Part shown: positions 1-6,725 of the stretch, in pieces
Layout of the letters: every line of letters begins with the position of its first letter
Position numbering within the stretch: position 1 is the first letter of the stretch
From: Pseudomonadota bacterium
Lineage (GTDB): Bacteria; SAR324; XYD2-FULL-50-16; JAHJRI01
DNA: 22,365 nt
NCBI GenBank assembly: GCA_022360105.1
Contig: JAKSDL010000158.1
Coordinates: 1 to 22,365 of the forward strand
Reading direction: 5' to 3'
Notes under the pieces: model-generated
What the model was told of the DNA's origin: nothing
The model's database searches: none
What the model saw: only the letters and a program-made list of their open reading frames with translations
Program-made: the position numbers and the translations under genes

Positions 1-273
1 CCGGTGCGATTTGGTGTCGCCACAAGTTTGCGTCTGGCCAAAGTTATGCATTTGATTGCACTTCATTGTTGGATTGCTGTTAAATTTATTGAGGATTTAA
101 ACTGGATTTTCTCAGCTGGCGTCATGGCAAGTGGACTTTTGTTGATATGGGAGCATCGTCTCATCAAAAAGGATGACCTGAGCAAGCTGAACATGGCATT
201 CTTCAACATGAATGCAGTGATCAGCGTTACATTGTTTGTTGCACTGTTTATTGATCTTTTGGTTTTTAAATGA
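1..273 (+). CDS. UbiA-family polyprenyltransferase, C-terminal fragment
   Basis: This is the 3' end of a membrane aromatic prenyltransferase; the start lies before the window. The reading frame is open to base 1 (a Pro codon precedes the GTG at 4), so that GTG is an internal codon. The visible ~90 residues hold the usual C-terminal pattern of 4-hydroxybenzoate polyprenyltransferases: a PVRFGV stretch, a helix, then EHRLIKKDDLSKLNMAFFNMN and a final membrane helix. Three hydrophobic segments can be seen. The family joins a polyprenyl chain to an aromatic ring during ubiquinone or menaquinone synthesis in the inner membrane. Which quinone is made cannot be told from this fragment; in an anaerobe, a menaquinone-pathway UbiA homologue is as likely as UbiA itself. 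The stop codon overlaps the next start by 4 nt (ATGA), so the two genes are probably translated together. Confidence 0.8.
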   Translation, partial: PVRFGVATSLRLAKVMHLIALHCWIAVKFIEDLNWIFSAGVMASGLLLIWEHRLIKKDDLSKLNMAFFNMNAVISVTLFVALFIDLLVFK

Positions 274-542
274 ACTCTTATCGATCAGCAATCATGCGAA
301 AACAGGAACTTATAATCAAAAAAGCCATGCAGGAAATTGAAAAGATGCTGCATGAACTCAGTAAGGAAGGTAAAGACTTAACATTGCTGAAGCTGAAAAA
401 GTATCAAAAAACCCATCACATCGATTGCATGTGCGAGAAATGCATGAAAGCCAATAAGAAGGAAAATCCGGGACTGCGCGGGCTGAGGGAATTTGGGTTC
501 AAAGTGTATGTTGACGAACACGATGAGGAAATCATTGACTGA
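270..542 (+). CDS. small Cys-containing hypothetical protein
   Basis: I do not recognise this 90-residue protein. It is soluble and highly charged. A Lys/Glu-rich helical N-terminal half (about residues 9-48) is followed by a short His/Cys cluster (H49, H50, C53, C55, C58) and an acidic C-terminal end. The HHIDCMCEKC motif could bind a metal, but only one Cys knuckle is present, so a zinc ribbon would need a dimer or a partner. The ATG at 270 overlaps the stop of the upstream prenyltransferase (ATGA), which supports it as a real coupled gene. A second in-frame ATG at 294 is also possible. The gap to the HtrA gene is 83 nt and holds a candidate promoter, so the pair may be the end of a quinone-synthesis operon. 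No function is assigned. Confidence 0.6.
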   Translation: MNSYRSAIMRKQELIIKKAMQEIEKMLHELSKEGKDLTLLKLKKYQKTHHIDCMCEKCMKANKKENPGLRGLREFGFKVYVDEHDEEIID

Positions 543-544
543 CT

Positions 545-574
545 TTGTTCGTCAATAAGTAACAATGCTATAAA
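545..574 (+). promoter_or_regulatory. candidate sigma70-type promoter for the HtrA-like gene
   Basis: TTGTTC (545-550) and TATAAA (569-574) are separated by 18 nt. A TG dinucleotide at 566-567 gives an extended -10 (TGCTATAAA). The start codon of the HtrA-like gene lies 51 nt downstream. This is seen by eye only and the -35 match is partial. Confidence 0.4.
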
Positions 575-625
575 AGAATGAATCAACACCCTGAAATAAG
601 TTAATCGAAAGGGAGAAACACAAAT

Positions 626-1975
626 ATGAAATCCTTATTAAAATTCAGCGCATTATGGCTGGTACTCTGTTTTTCGTTCGCGCAGGTGTCATTTGCGAGA
701 AATGAATCGTTTTCACCCATCGTTAAATCGGAGAGCAAAAAAGTTGTCCACATTAGTATTTCCTCAATTGTAGAAAGAAACTCAAACGTACCCCGTGATC
801 CCTTTTTCGAGCGATTTTTTAAAGACATGCCTCAACAGCAGAGAAAATCGGCTCTCGGCTCTGGATTTCTGATTAGCAGTGATGGCTACATTGTCACCAA
901 TCACCATGTTATCGCTCAGGCTGATAAAATCGAGGTCACTCTCCACAGCGGAACAGTCTATAAGGCAGAGGTTATCGGCAAAGACAAGCTCAGCGAACTG
1001 GCCTTATTGAAGATAGAAGCCAACGGACTTCCCTATGTGGAATGGGGAAACTCTGATAAAATGGAGGTAGGAGACTGGGTGCTGGCCATCGGCAATCCCC
1101 TTGGATTTGATAATACAGTGACAGCCGGTATCATCAGTGGATTGGGAAGAAGTGTTTTCCCAAATACAGCGTATGGTCAATTTTTACAGACTGATGCAGC
1201 CATCAATTTCGGAAATTCAGGCGGACCATTGTTCAACCTGGATTCGGAGGTTATCGGCATTAACACTGCCATTGTCGCCGGTGGACAGAATATTGGATTT
1301 GCCATTCCCAGTAATCTTGCCCGCAATGTCATTGATCAGCTTAAAAAATTCGGAAAGGTGGAACGCGGCTGGTTTGGTGTCGGAATCCAGGATGTAAGTA
1401 ACGAACTGGCAGAATCTTTCGGTTTACCAAAGGGTATGAAAGGTGTTGTATTGACCTCAATTGGAGATGATTCCCCTGCTAAAAAAGCCGGACTTCAACA
1501 AGGCGATGTCATTGTAAAGTTCAATGGTCGAAAATTGGAGCGAGTGAATGATCTGCAGCAAAAAGTAGCGGAAACTGCTCCCGGAACAAAAGTGTCTGTA
1601 GAAGTTTTCAGACGGGGAAAGTTTCTGAAAAAGACAGTACAAGTCGGCAAACGCCCCACTGAAGAAACCGCCCAGTTACAAACAAATAAGAGCAAGTTTG
1701 GCATGCGCCTGGTGGAGATTACTCCCAACAACAAGCCTTATCCTGAATTCCAAGAAGACCACGGGTTGTTGGTTTATGAAGTCGATCAATCCGGAGTCGC
1801 ATGGGACAAAGGAATCCGTCGTGGGGATGTCATTGTTGAGGCGAACAATAAAAAGCTCAAAGTTGTGGATGATTTTTTTCAAGTCATGACCCAAGCAGAG
1901 AAAACTTCGCGCCCTGTCTATCTCCTGGTTAACAGAAACGGAAGGGAAATGTTTATTGCCATCCCGGTCAAATAG
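626..1975 (+). CDS. HtrA/DegP-like periplasmic serine protease with two PDZ domains
   Basis: This 449-residue exported protein belongs to the Deg/HtrA family of envelope quality-control proteases, which bind and degrade misfolded proteins. A Sec signal peptide is clear (residues 1-24, cleavage after SFA). The trypsin-like domain follows (about 35-240) with TNHHV, where H94 is the catalytic His, and GNSGGPL, where S198 is the nucleophile. Two PDZ domains occupy roughly 248-342 and 358-448, the DegP/DegQ layout and usual length. The position of the catalytic Asp (SDLALLK in relatives) reads SELALLK, so E124 stands where Asp is expected. The codon is GAA, and this may lower or abolish proteolysis. 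A GGGAG box 11 nt before the ATG at 626 supports the start. The gene stands alone with its own candidate promoter. The family call is firm; protease activity is less certain. Confidence 0.92.
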   Translation: MKSLLKFSALWLVLCFSFAQVSFARNESFSPIVKSESKKVVHISISSIVERNSNVPRDPFFERFFKDMPQQQRKSALGSGFLISSDGYIVTNHHVIAQADKIEVTLHSGTVYKAEVIGKDKLSELALLKIEANGLPYVEWGNSDKMEVGDWVLAIGNPLGFDNTVTAGIISGLGRSVFPNTAYGQFLQTDAAINFGNSGGPLFNLDSEVIGINTAIVAGGQNIGFAIPSNLARNVIDQLKKFGKVERGWFGVGIQDVSNELAESFGLPKGMKGVVLTSIGDDSPAKKAGLQQGDVIVKFNGRKLERVNDLQQKVAETAPGTKVSVEVFRRGKFLKKTVQVGKRPTEETAQLQTNKSKFGMRLVEITPNNKPYPEFQEDHGLLVYEVDQSGVAWDKGIRRGDVIVEANNKKLKVVDDFFQVMTQAEKTSRPVYLLVNRNGREMFIAIPVK

Positions 1976-2016
1976 TTTGTATTGCAATGTCTTAAACAAC
2001 AGGAACAAATGAACTG

Positions 2017-2036
2017 CTCCGTAGCTAACTGCGGAG
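2017..2036 (+). terminator. possible hairpin terminator after the HtrA-like gene
   Basis: CTCCGTAG (2017-2024) pairs with CTGCGGAG (2029-2036) around a CTAA loop: 8 pairs including one G-T wobble. It lies 41 nt after the stop. No T run follows directly (TTTTT begins 18 nt later), so it may be an RNA-end stabiliser rather than an intrinsic terminator. Confidence 0.35.
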
Positions 2037-2144
2037 TATCCTCATGTCATTCTGTTTTTAACTGCAAGTCACGCGGTTCATGCTGCGAGCCTCTCATTTC
2101 ATGACCCGAAACCAAAAAAGGCGTTTCTGGCAAATTGGTTTTAG

Positions 2145-2188
2145 ATGCCGGATCAAGCCTGTGCACAACTTGACTGGGTATCCGGCAT
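2145..2188. repeat. GC-rich palindromic intergenic element
   Basis: ATGCCGGAT (2145-2153) and ATCCGGCAT (2180-2188) are perfect inverted repeats. Allowing a 7-nt bulge extends the arms to ATGCCGGATCAAG and CTTG...ATCCGGCAT, with the self-complementary TGTGCACA in the loop. The form (GCCGGATCAAG around a short loop) resembles dispersed REP-like elements found in many bacterial genomes. Whether copies occur elsewhere in this genome cannot be seen here. Confidence 0.5.
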
Positions 2189-2217
2189 GAGGTAACACCG
2201 TGAGTCGCGATGGATTA

Positions 2218-2243
2218 AACACTTTTTCTATATAAAAAGTGTT
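2218..2243. repeat. perfect 10-bp AT-rich palindrome
   Basis: AACACTTTTT (2218-2227) and AAAAAGTGTT (2234-2243) are perfect inverted repeats around the 6-nt loop CTATAT. The element sits about 75 nt before the cupin start. It could be an operator, or a hairpin whose own 5' arm carries the T tract; no T run follows on either strand. Confidence 0.5.
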
Positions 2244-2316
2244 CTGCTGTCTTTCTGCCCTAATACTTTGAAATCCTGAAGATTATTCTACATAATTCCT
2301 ACAACGATTGCTAAAA

Positions 2317-2667
2317 ATGCTATTTAAGAAGACTCAGCTGGACCAAATAGAGATTAATAACTGTCATGATGGCGTTGGAAGTGTGTTTTCATTGGAAAAA
2401 ATCTTCAACAAAGAATCCACAGGGTTTCGGTTTTTCCATGAAACCACTATTCCTCCCGGCTCCACAATTGGCATCCATGGACATGAAGACAGTCGGGAAG
2501 AATTGTTTGTTATAAAAGAGGGAACGGGTATTTACTCGGAAGATGGCCGTGAACATGAAGTAGGACCGGGAGATATCTGCTTTTTCAACAAAAATACAGG
2601 CGTACATGGAATCAGACCGGCAGGGAAACAACCTTTAGTTATGCTTGTTATTGGCGTAAATATTTGA
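2317..2667 (+). CDS. small single-domain cupin protein
   Basis: This is a stand-alone cupin barrel of 116 residues from the ATG at 2317; a TTG nine bases earlier is possible, but neither start has a clear ribosome site. Both cupin motifs are present. Motif 1 is GSTIGIHGHEDSREE, where H54, H56 and E61 are the likely metal ligands. Motif 2 is VGPGDICFFNKNTGVHGI, with H97 as the fourth ligand. All four usual ligands are kept, so a bound divalent metal is expected. Small cupins of this kind include sugar isomerases, dioxygenases and ligand-binding proteins, and the substrate cannot be told from sequence. The gene is monocistronic, flanked by long non-coding gaps on both sides, with a palindrome upstream. 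It is probably cytoplasmic, as there is no signal peptide. Confidence 0.8.
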   Translation: MLFKKTQLDQIEINNCHDGVGSVFSLEKIFNKESTGFRFFHETTIPPGSTIGIHGHEDSREELFVIKEGTGIYSEDGREHEVGPGDICFFNKNTGVHGIRPAGKQPLVMLVIGVNI

Positions 2668-2873
2668 TAAATAATAACTTTTGTATTCATATTTCTGTTT
2701 ATTACTCATTTCAAATTCTCTCAACAAGCCAATCAACTCCTTATTTTAATTATAGCTATATTTTCAATACCGATTAGACATTTCAGCAGTCATTTACTAT
2801 GGTAGTGGCGAAACGATCTATTGGCTGACAAGCCCCTATTTCCAAATCACTGCTCACGTTCTTGTTTTACTGC

Positions 2874-4463
2874 ATGAAAAAAAAGGGTTCGGTAATTTAT
2901 ATTTATGTTGGATTTTTCCTCTCCGCAGTCCTCATCATCCTGATAGGTAATTCGTACTTTCTCATCGATCGTACCCGTTCCAACCTGATCGAAATCTACT
3001 GGAAACAGGGCGAGCTGATCGTCAAATCGATTGCTGTCAGTGCCCAGCAAAGCATTGCTTCTGTCAAACTTAATAATCACCAGATCAGAAGACATCTCAA
3101 AAAGATCGTTGCTAAAGTTGAGGCCTCGGAATCGCTGTCATCCGATCAACCTGACTTAGCAGAAATTTTGGAAAATGAAGGCCTACATTCGATCATTGTG
3201 AGAGACGAAAATAGCAATATTATTCACAAAGAAATACGCACAGAAACAGAAAAAGACAATTCCAAGATCGAGTCCCTGCTTTTCGATCGACACAATAGCC
3301 AGGGAACCATCAAAGTTTCGTTTGCCCCGTCCAAAAAAGTTGCTGTCAAAACACAAATTGGATTGCAGATTCTCATTGCATCCCTGGAAAACAGAAATGT
3401 GGTGGATTACATCAGTTTTATTAATGATCAGTTCAAAATCGTGGCGGACTCGGATCCATTGCGTGTTGGTATCCCTGAAGAGGACATTGAGTCTCTGGAT
3501 GTATTGAAATCGGGTGTTTCTTACTTTTTCAGGGATAGTGATGAAGATATCATGAAGATTATCCATCCCATGAACTTCACCCCTGAAAACAGGGGAATCC
3601 TAAAAATTGCCTACCCAATTACCCGAATTGACAAGATTTACGAGAATACATTTAAGAATGTTGCATTAAACAGCAGTGTGGTGATGGTTATTGCCATTGT
3701 CGCAGCAGGAGTTGCCGTAAGATTGAGTCGACGAAATCTTGACAAGATAGAATCCATGGAACGGCGGATTCGAGAAAATGAAAAACTTGCTTCCTTGGCC
3801 AATCTTACCGCCGGTGTAGCCCATGAAGTGAGAAATCCCTTAAACAGTGTATCCATCACTATTCAGCGATTGCAATTGGAGTTTACTCCAAAAGAGGAGG
3901 ATGACCTTGAGGAATACAATCAGCTGACGGATCTAATGAAAAGGGAAGTTGACCGTATCAATTTAATCATCACCGATTTCTTAGACTTCGCCAAACCGTT
4001 TAAACCTAAAAAATCCGTGTTCAATATTGGTGAGTTCATCGAAGAAACCCTTGAATTTTCACATGCTGAAGCTTATGAAAAAGGGATCAACCTTGTAACC
4101 GAAATATCAAATAAAGAAGCAACTTTTCTTGGTGACAGAGAAAAACTCACACAGGTGCTAATAAACGTGGTGAGAAATGCTTTGGATGCATCCGGCAAAT
4201 ACGATCCCATAACGATCGAATCACATTTCAGCAAAGACAAAAGCAAGTGGCTGTTAAATATCAAAGATAACGGAACCGGCATCGATAAGAAAAATCTGAA
4301 TCACATTTTCGATATCTATTTTACCACTAAAAAGACAGGCACAGGGCTGGGGCTTTATATCTGCCGCAAAATTATTCAAGCTCATGAAGGTAACATTGAA
4401 CTTTTACCAAACGCAGGCAGCGGAATTACCGTCTCTATTTCATTACCAGTCTTGGATTTCTAA
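2874..4463 (+). CDS. membrane sensor histidine kinase
   Basis: This is a two-pass membrane histidine kinase of 529 residues. The first membrane helix (about 7-31) and the second (about 266-284) enclose a ~230-residue extracytoplasmic domain whose second half (around VDYISFINDQFKIVADSD) resembles Cache/PAS-like sensors. No HAMP or cytoplasmic PAS is evident; a short linker leads directly to HisKA with the phospho-acceptor H317 in VAHEVRNPLNS. The catalytic domain follows: N box VVRNALDA (N435), G1 box DNGTGI (D465) and G2 box TGTGLGLY, ending at a conserved terminus. The ATG at 2874 is preferred over the in-frame TTG at 2862 because MKKKGS gives a positive-inside start; neither has a Shine-Dalgarno site. 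HEVRNPLNS-type kinases normally pair with NtrC-family regulators, and one lies next downstream. The signal is unknown. Confidence 0.92.
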   Translation: MKKKGSVIYIYVGFFLSAVLIILIGNSYFLIDRTRSNLIEIYWKQGELIVKSIAVSAQQSIASVKLNNHQIRRHLKKIVAKVEASESLSSDQPDLAEILENEGLHSIIVRDENSNIIHKEIRTETEKDNSKIESLLFDRHNSQGTIKVSFAPSKKVAVKTQIGLQILIASLENRNVVDYISFINDQFKIVADSDPLRVGIPEEDIESLDVLKSGVSYFFRDSDEDIMKIIHPMNFTPENRGILKIAYPITRIDKIYENTFKNVALNSSVVMVIAIVAAGVAVRLSRRNLDKIESMERRIRENEKLASLANLTAGVAHEVRNPLNSVSITIQRLQLEFTPKEEDDLEEYNQLTDLMKREVDRINLIITDFLDFAKPFKPKKSVFNIGEFIEETLEFSHAEAYEKGINLVTEISNKEATFLGDREKLTQVLINVVRNALDASGKYDPITIESHFSKDKSKWLLNIKDNGTGIDKKNLNHIFDIYFTTKKTGTGLGLYICRKIIQAHEGNIELLPNAGSGITVSISLPVLDF

Positions 4464-4560
4464 TTGATAAAAACAGGCACAACAAACCAACAATAATAAT
4501 ACGATTAGCCCCTTCAAAGAACCTTGTATTAAACACCGACGGTCTGATATTGGCATTGTA

Positions 4561-4587
4561 TTCACAGACCTAAAAACATGCTACACT
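4561..4587 (+). promoter_or_regulatory. candidate promoter for the NtrC-family regulator
   Basis: An extended -10 (TG at 4579-4580, TACACT at 4582-4587) follows TTCACA (4561-4566) with a short 15-nt spacer. The -35 overlaps one arm of an inverted repeat, GGTCTG (4541-4546) and CAGACC (4565-4570), which could be an operator. The regulator starts 115 nt downstream. Confidence 0.3.
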
Positions 4588-4701
4588 GCACATACTTTGT
4601 TCTTTCAGAACAGGCGACTATTTATAAAGAGGCTGGTGGCAGGAACCACTGTCTGTCACATTAACCAAGAAGGTTTAACGACACTATCAAATAACTTCGC
4701 T

Positions 4702-6063
4702 ATGAAACCGAAAATTCTGATTGTCGATGATGAGATCTCGACCACTGAAACACTTCAAGGATTCTTAAAAAAGAAGGGATTTGACGTAACAGCCGAACAT
4801 GACCCGGAAACGGCGGTTGAACTAATTCGTGAGAAAGAATACGACCTGATGATCGCGGATTACCGCATGCCGAAAATGAATGGCCTGGAACTGATTCAAA
4901 AGGTAAGAGAGATCGATCCTGTCGTTGCCATCATTATGATCTCAGCCTATGGCAAGATAGAAACAGCTGTGCAGATTATGAAATCAGGGGCATCCGATTA
5001 TCTAACCAAACCTATCGATTTAAAAGAACTTCTATTGTTGATCGACAAATGCATCGAAAACAGAAATCTGCTGGTTGAAAACAGGCAATTGAAAGACATC
5101 TTGCAGGAACGTTTTCGGTTTGAAAATATCGTTGGAAACAGTAGCGGTTTAAACGAAGTAATGAGTATGGTGCAGCGTGTTGCCAGTTCTAACGCCACCG
5201 TAATCCTGAGGGGGGAATCAGGAACAGGTAAAGAACTGATTGCCATGGCACTGCATTTTGCCAGCGAACGAAAGGATAAACCTTTTGTGAAAGTCAGTTG
5301 TGCGGCGTTGCCTGAGTCGTTGCTTGAATCGGAACTATTCGGTCATGTAAAAGGTTCGTTTACCGGTGCTATAACCGATCGTAAAGGAAAATTCGAAGAA
5401 GCTGATAGCGGCACTATTTTCCTGGATGAGATCGGAGAAATCAGCCAGACCACGCAAACCAAATTGCTACGCGTTCTTCAGGAAAGGGAATTTGAGCGGG
5501 TGGGCAGCAACCAGACAATAAAGGTTGATGTACGGATAATTGCCGCGACCAACAAAGACCTGGAAGAAGCTGTTCGCATGAAGGAAATCCGAGATGATTT
5601 GTATTATCGCCTCAACGTTGTGCCTATCTTTATTCCGCCCCTCAGAAAACGCCGGGAAGATATTGTACCCCTGATCGAACATTTCATTAGCAAATTTGCC
5701 AAAGAGAACAATCGCAACATAAAAGGGGTTACCCAGGAGGCTCAAAAAGCCCTGATTAAATATGATTTTCCGGGGAACATTCGTGAATTGGAAAATATTA
5801 TTGAAAGAGCTATTGTGTTGGCCAGGGATGAGGTCATCAGTATCAAGGATCTACCCATGACGGTCACTTCGGGACACGAGGAAGAAGAAAAGGATGAAAA
5901 ACCCTTACTGGAATTAATGCCTTTGGAAGAAGCGGAAAAGATGCTGATTGAAATGGCACTTCAAAAACACAACGGGGTTCAGACCAGGGCAGCAAAAGAG
6001 CTGGGAATTAGTGAGAGAGCTTTAAGGTATAAGATTAAAGTGAAGGGGGTGAATAACGAGTGA
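4702..6063 (+). CDS. sigma54-dependent NtrC-family response regulator
   Basis: This 453-residue three-domain activator turns on sigma54 promoters when phosphorylated. The receiver (1-120) has D9, D10, phospho-site D53 (IADYRMP) and K103. The AAA+ domain (about 141-375) has Walker A GESGTGKE (171-178), the sigma54-contact loop as GSFTGA (218-223, the usual form being GAFTGA) and Walker B GTIFLDEIG (D242, E243). A Fis-type helix-turn-helix closes the protein (about 426-446, TRAAKELGISERALRYKIK). The frame is open upstream to a TTG at 4597, but those 35 residues precede the conserved receiver start KILIVDDE and look non-coding, so the ATG at 4702 is chosen. It follows the histidine kinase by 238 nt and is its likely partner. 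I found no good -24/-12 site in this window, so its targets are probably elsewhere. Confidence 0.93.
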   Translation: MKPKILIVDDEISTTETLQGFLKKKGFDVTAEHDPETAVELIREKEYDLMIADYRMPKMNGLELIQKVREIDPVVAIIMISAYGKIETAVQIMKSGASDYLTKPIDLKELLLLIDKCIENRNLLVENRQLKDILQERFRFENIVGNSSGLNEVMSMVQRVASSNATVILRGESGTGKELIAMALHFASERKDKPFVKVSCAALPESLLESELFGHVKGSFTGAITDRKGKFEEADSGTIFLDEIGEISQTTQTKLLRVLQEREFERVGSNQTIKVDVRIIAATNKDLEEAVRMKEIRDDLYYRLNVVPIFIPPLRKRREDIVPLIEHFISKFAKENNRNIKGVTQEAQKALIKYDFPGNIRELENIIERAIVLARDEVISIKDLPMTVTSGHEEEEKDEKPLLELMPLEEAEKMLIEMALQKHNGVQTRAAKELGISERALRYKIKVKGVNNE

Positions 6064-6081
6064 TGAGAGATATTTTAAAAT

Positions 6082-6107
6082 GGTGGATCCGTTGCGCTTG
6101 ATCCACC
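6082..6107. terminator. palindromic element acting as likely bidirectional terminator
   Basis: GGTGGATC (6082-6089) and GATCCACC (6100-6107) form a perfect 8-bp stem around CGTTGCGCTT. It sits between the convergent regulator gene (stop 6063) and pncA (stop 6117). Short T runs flank it on both strands: ATTTT after CTACA on +, and ATTTT directly on -. From memory, GGTGGAT...ATCCACCCTAC palindromes occur in many copies in other bacterial genomes, so this may also be a dispersed repeat. Confidence 0.55.
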
Positions 6108-6116
6108 CTACAATTT

Positions 6117-6725
6117 TCACACATCTTTGCTTTCTACTATCTCAATGCCTGCCGCTTTCATGTCATCGATCGCTTTGTCACCGTCTCCGTCGCTGATATT
6201 CACAGCCCTGGTGGCATCCACGATTACTTTTGTTTTGAATCCCAGTTGATTTGAGTCCATGGCAGTGAATTTTACACAATAGTCCAACGCCAGGCCTGTC
6301 ACATAAACTTCCTCAACACCCTTTTCCTTAAGGAAATCACCAAGTCCTGTCGCACTTTTGTGGTCGTTATCAAAAAAACCGCTGTAGCTGTCCACTTGCG
6401 GGTCCAATCCTTTTTGCACAATCTTCTGTACCCTGTTCATGTTTAAACCAGCAATAAACTGAGCTCCAGTGGATTCCTGGACGCAATGGACCGGCCAGAG
6501 AATTTGTTCGATCCCATTCAACATGATCATTTCACCGGGATTTTTTCCATGGTAAACAGCAAAACTTTGGTGATCCTGGGGATGCCAATCCTGGGTAGCA
6601 ACAACAAGGTCAAACTTATCCTGAATGCCATTAACGACCGGCACTACCTGGTCTCCCTCCGGCACAGGCAAAGCACCTGTAGGTGCAAAATCGTTCTGAA
6701 TATCCACTAACAACAATGCTCTCAT
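6117..6725 (-). CDS. pncA: nicotinamidase
   Basis: This isochorismatase-fold amidase converts nicotinamide to nicotinate and ammonia, the first step of Preiss-Handler NAD salvage, in the cytoplasm. It is 202 residues, close to the E. coli enzyme. The catalytic triad is visible: D8 (VDIQNDF), K105 (VQKGLDP) and C150 (LALDYCVKFTA). Metal ligands D46, H48 and H52 sit in TQDWHPQDH. The HCVQ stretch and the cis-peptide region before C150 are also typical. The ATG (6725-6723) overlaps the pncB stop as ATGA, so it is translated by coupling from pncB. The gene is last in a two-gene operon and converges on the NtrC-type regulator gene across the palindrome at 6082-6107. Every active-site residue is kept, so I am confident of the reaction. 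Confidence 0.95.
   Translation of the reverse strand: MRALLLVDIQNDFAPTGALPVPEGDQVVPVVNGIQDKFDLVVATQDWHPQDHQSFAVYHGKNPGEMIMLNGIEQILWPVHCVQESTGAQFIAGLNMNRVQKIVQKGLDPQVDSYSGFFDNDHKSATGLGDFLKEKGVEEVYVTGLALDYCVKFTAMDSNQLGFKTKVIVDATRAVNISDGDGDKAIDDMKAAGIEIVESKDV

Larger units (their letters stand above)
1976..2316. other. 341-nt structured intergenic region
   Basis: No coding sequence is apparent. The gap holds three separate inverted repeats: an 8-bp stem at 2017-2036, a 9-bp (13-bp with a bulge) palindrome at 2145-2188 and a 10-bp AT-rich palindrome at 2218-2243. A TTTTT tract at 2055-2059 is 18 nt beyond the first stem, too far for a standard intrinsic terminator. I see no convincing promoter for the downstream cupin gene. 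Confidence 0.6.

Noticed and set aside
2780..2870. Possible riboswitch leader before the histidine kinase
   Set aside because: No conserved core of a known class (c-di-GMP, cobalamin, TPP or others) could be found, and no stable long stem was seen.
4550..4566. TTGGCATTGTATTCAC as a sigma54 promoter upstream of the NtrC-type regulator
   Set aside because: The -24 half is reasonable but the -12 GC dinucleotide is missing at the required spacing.
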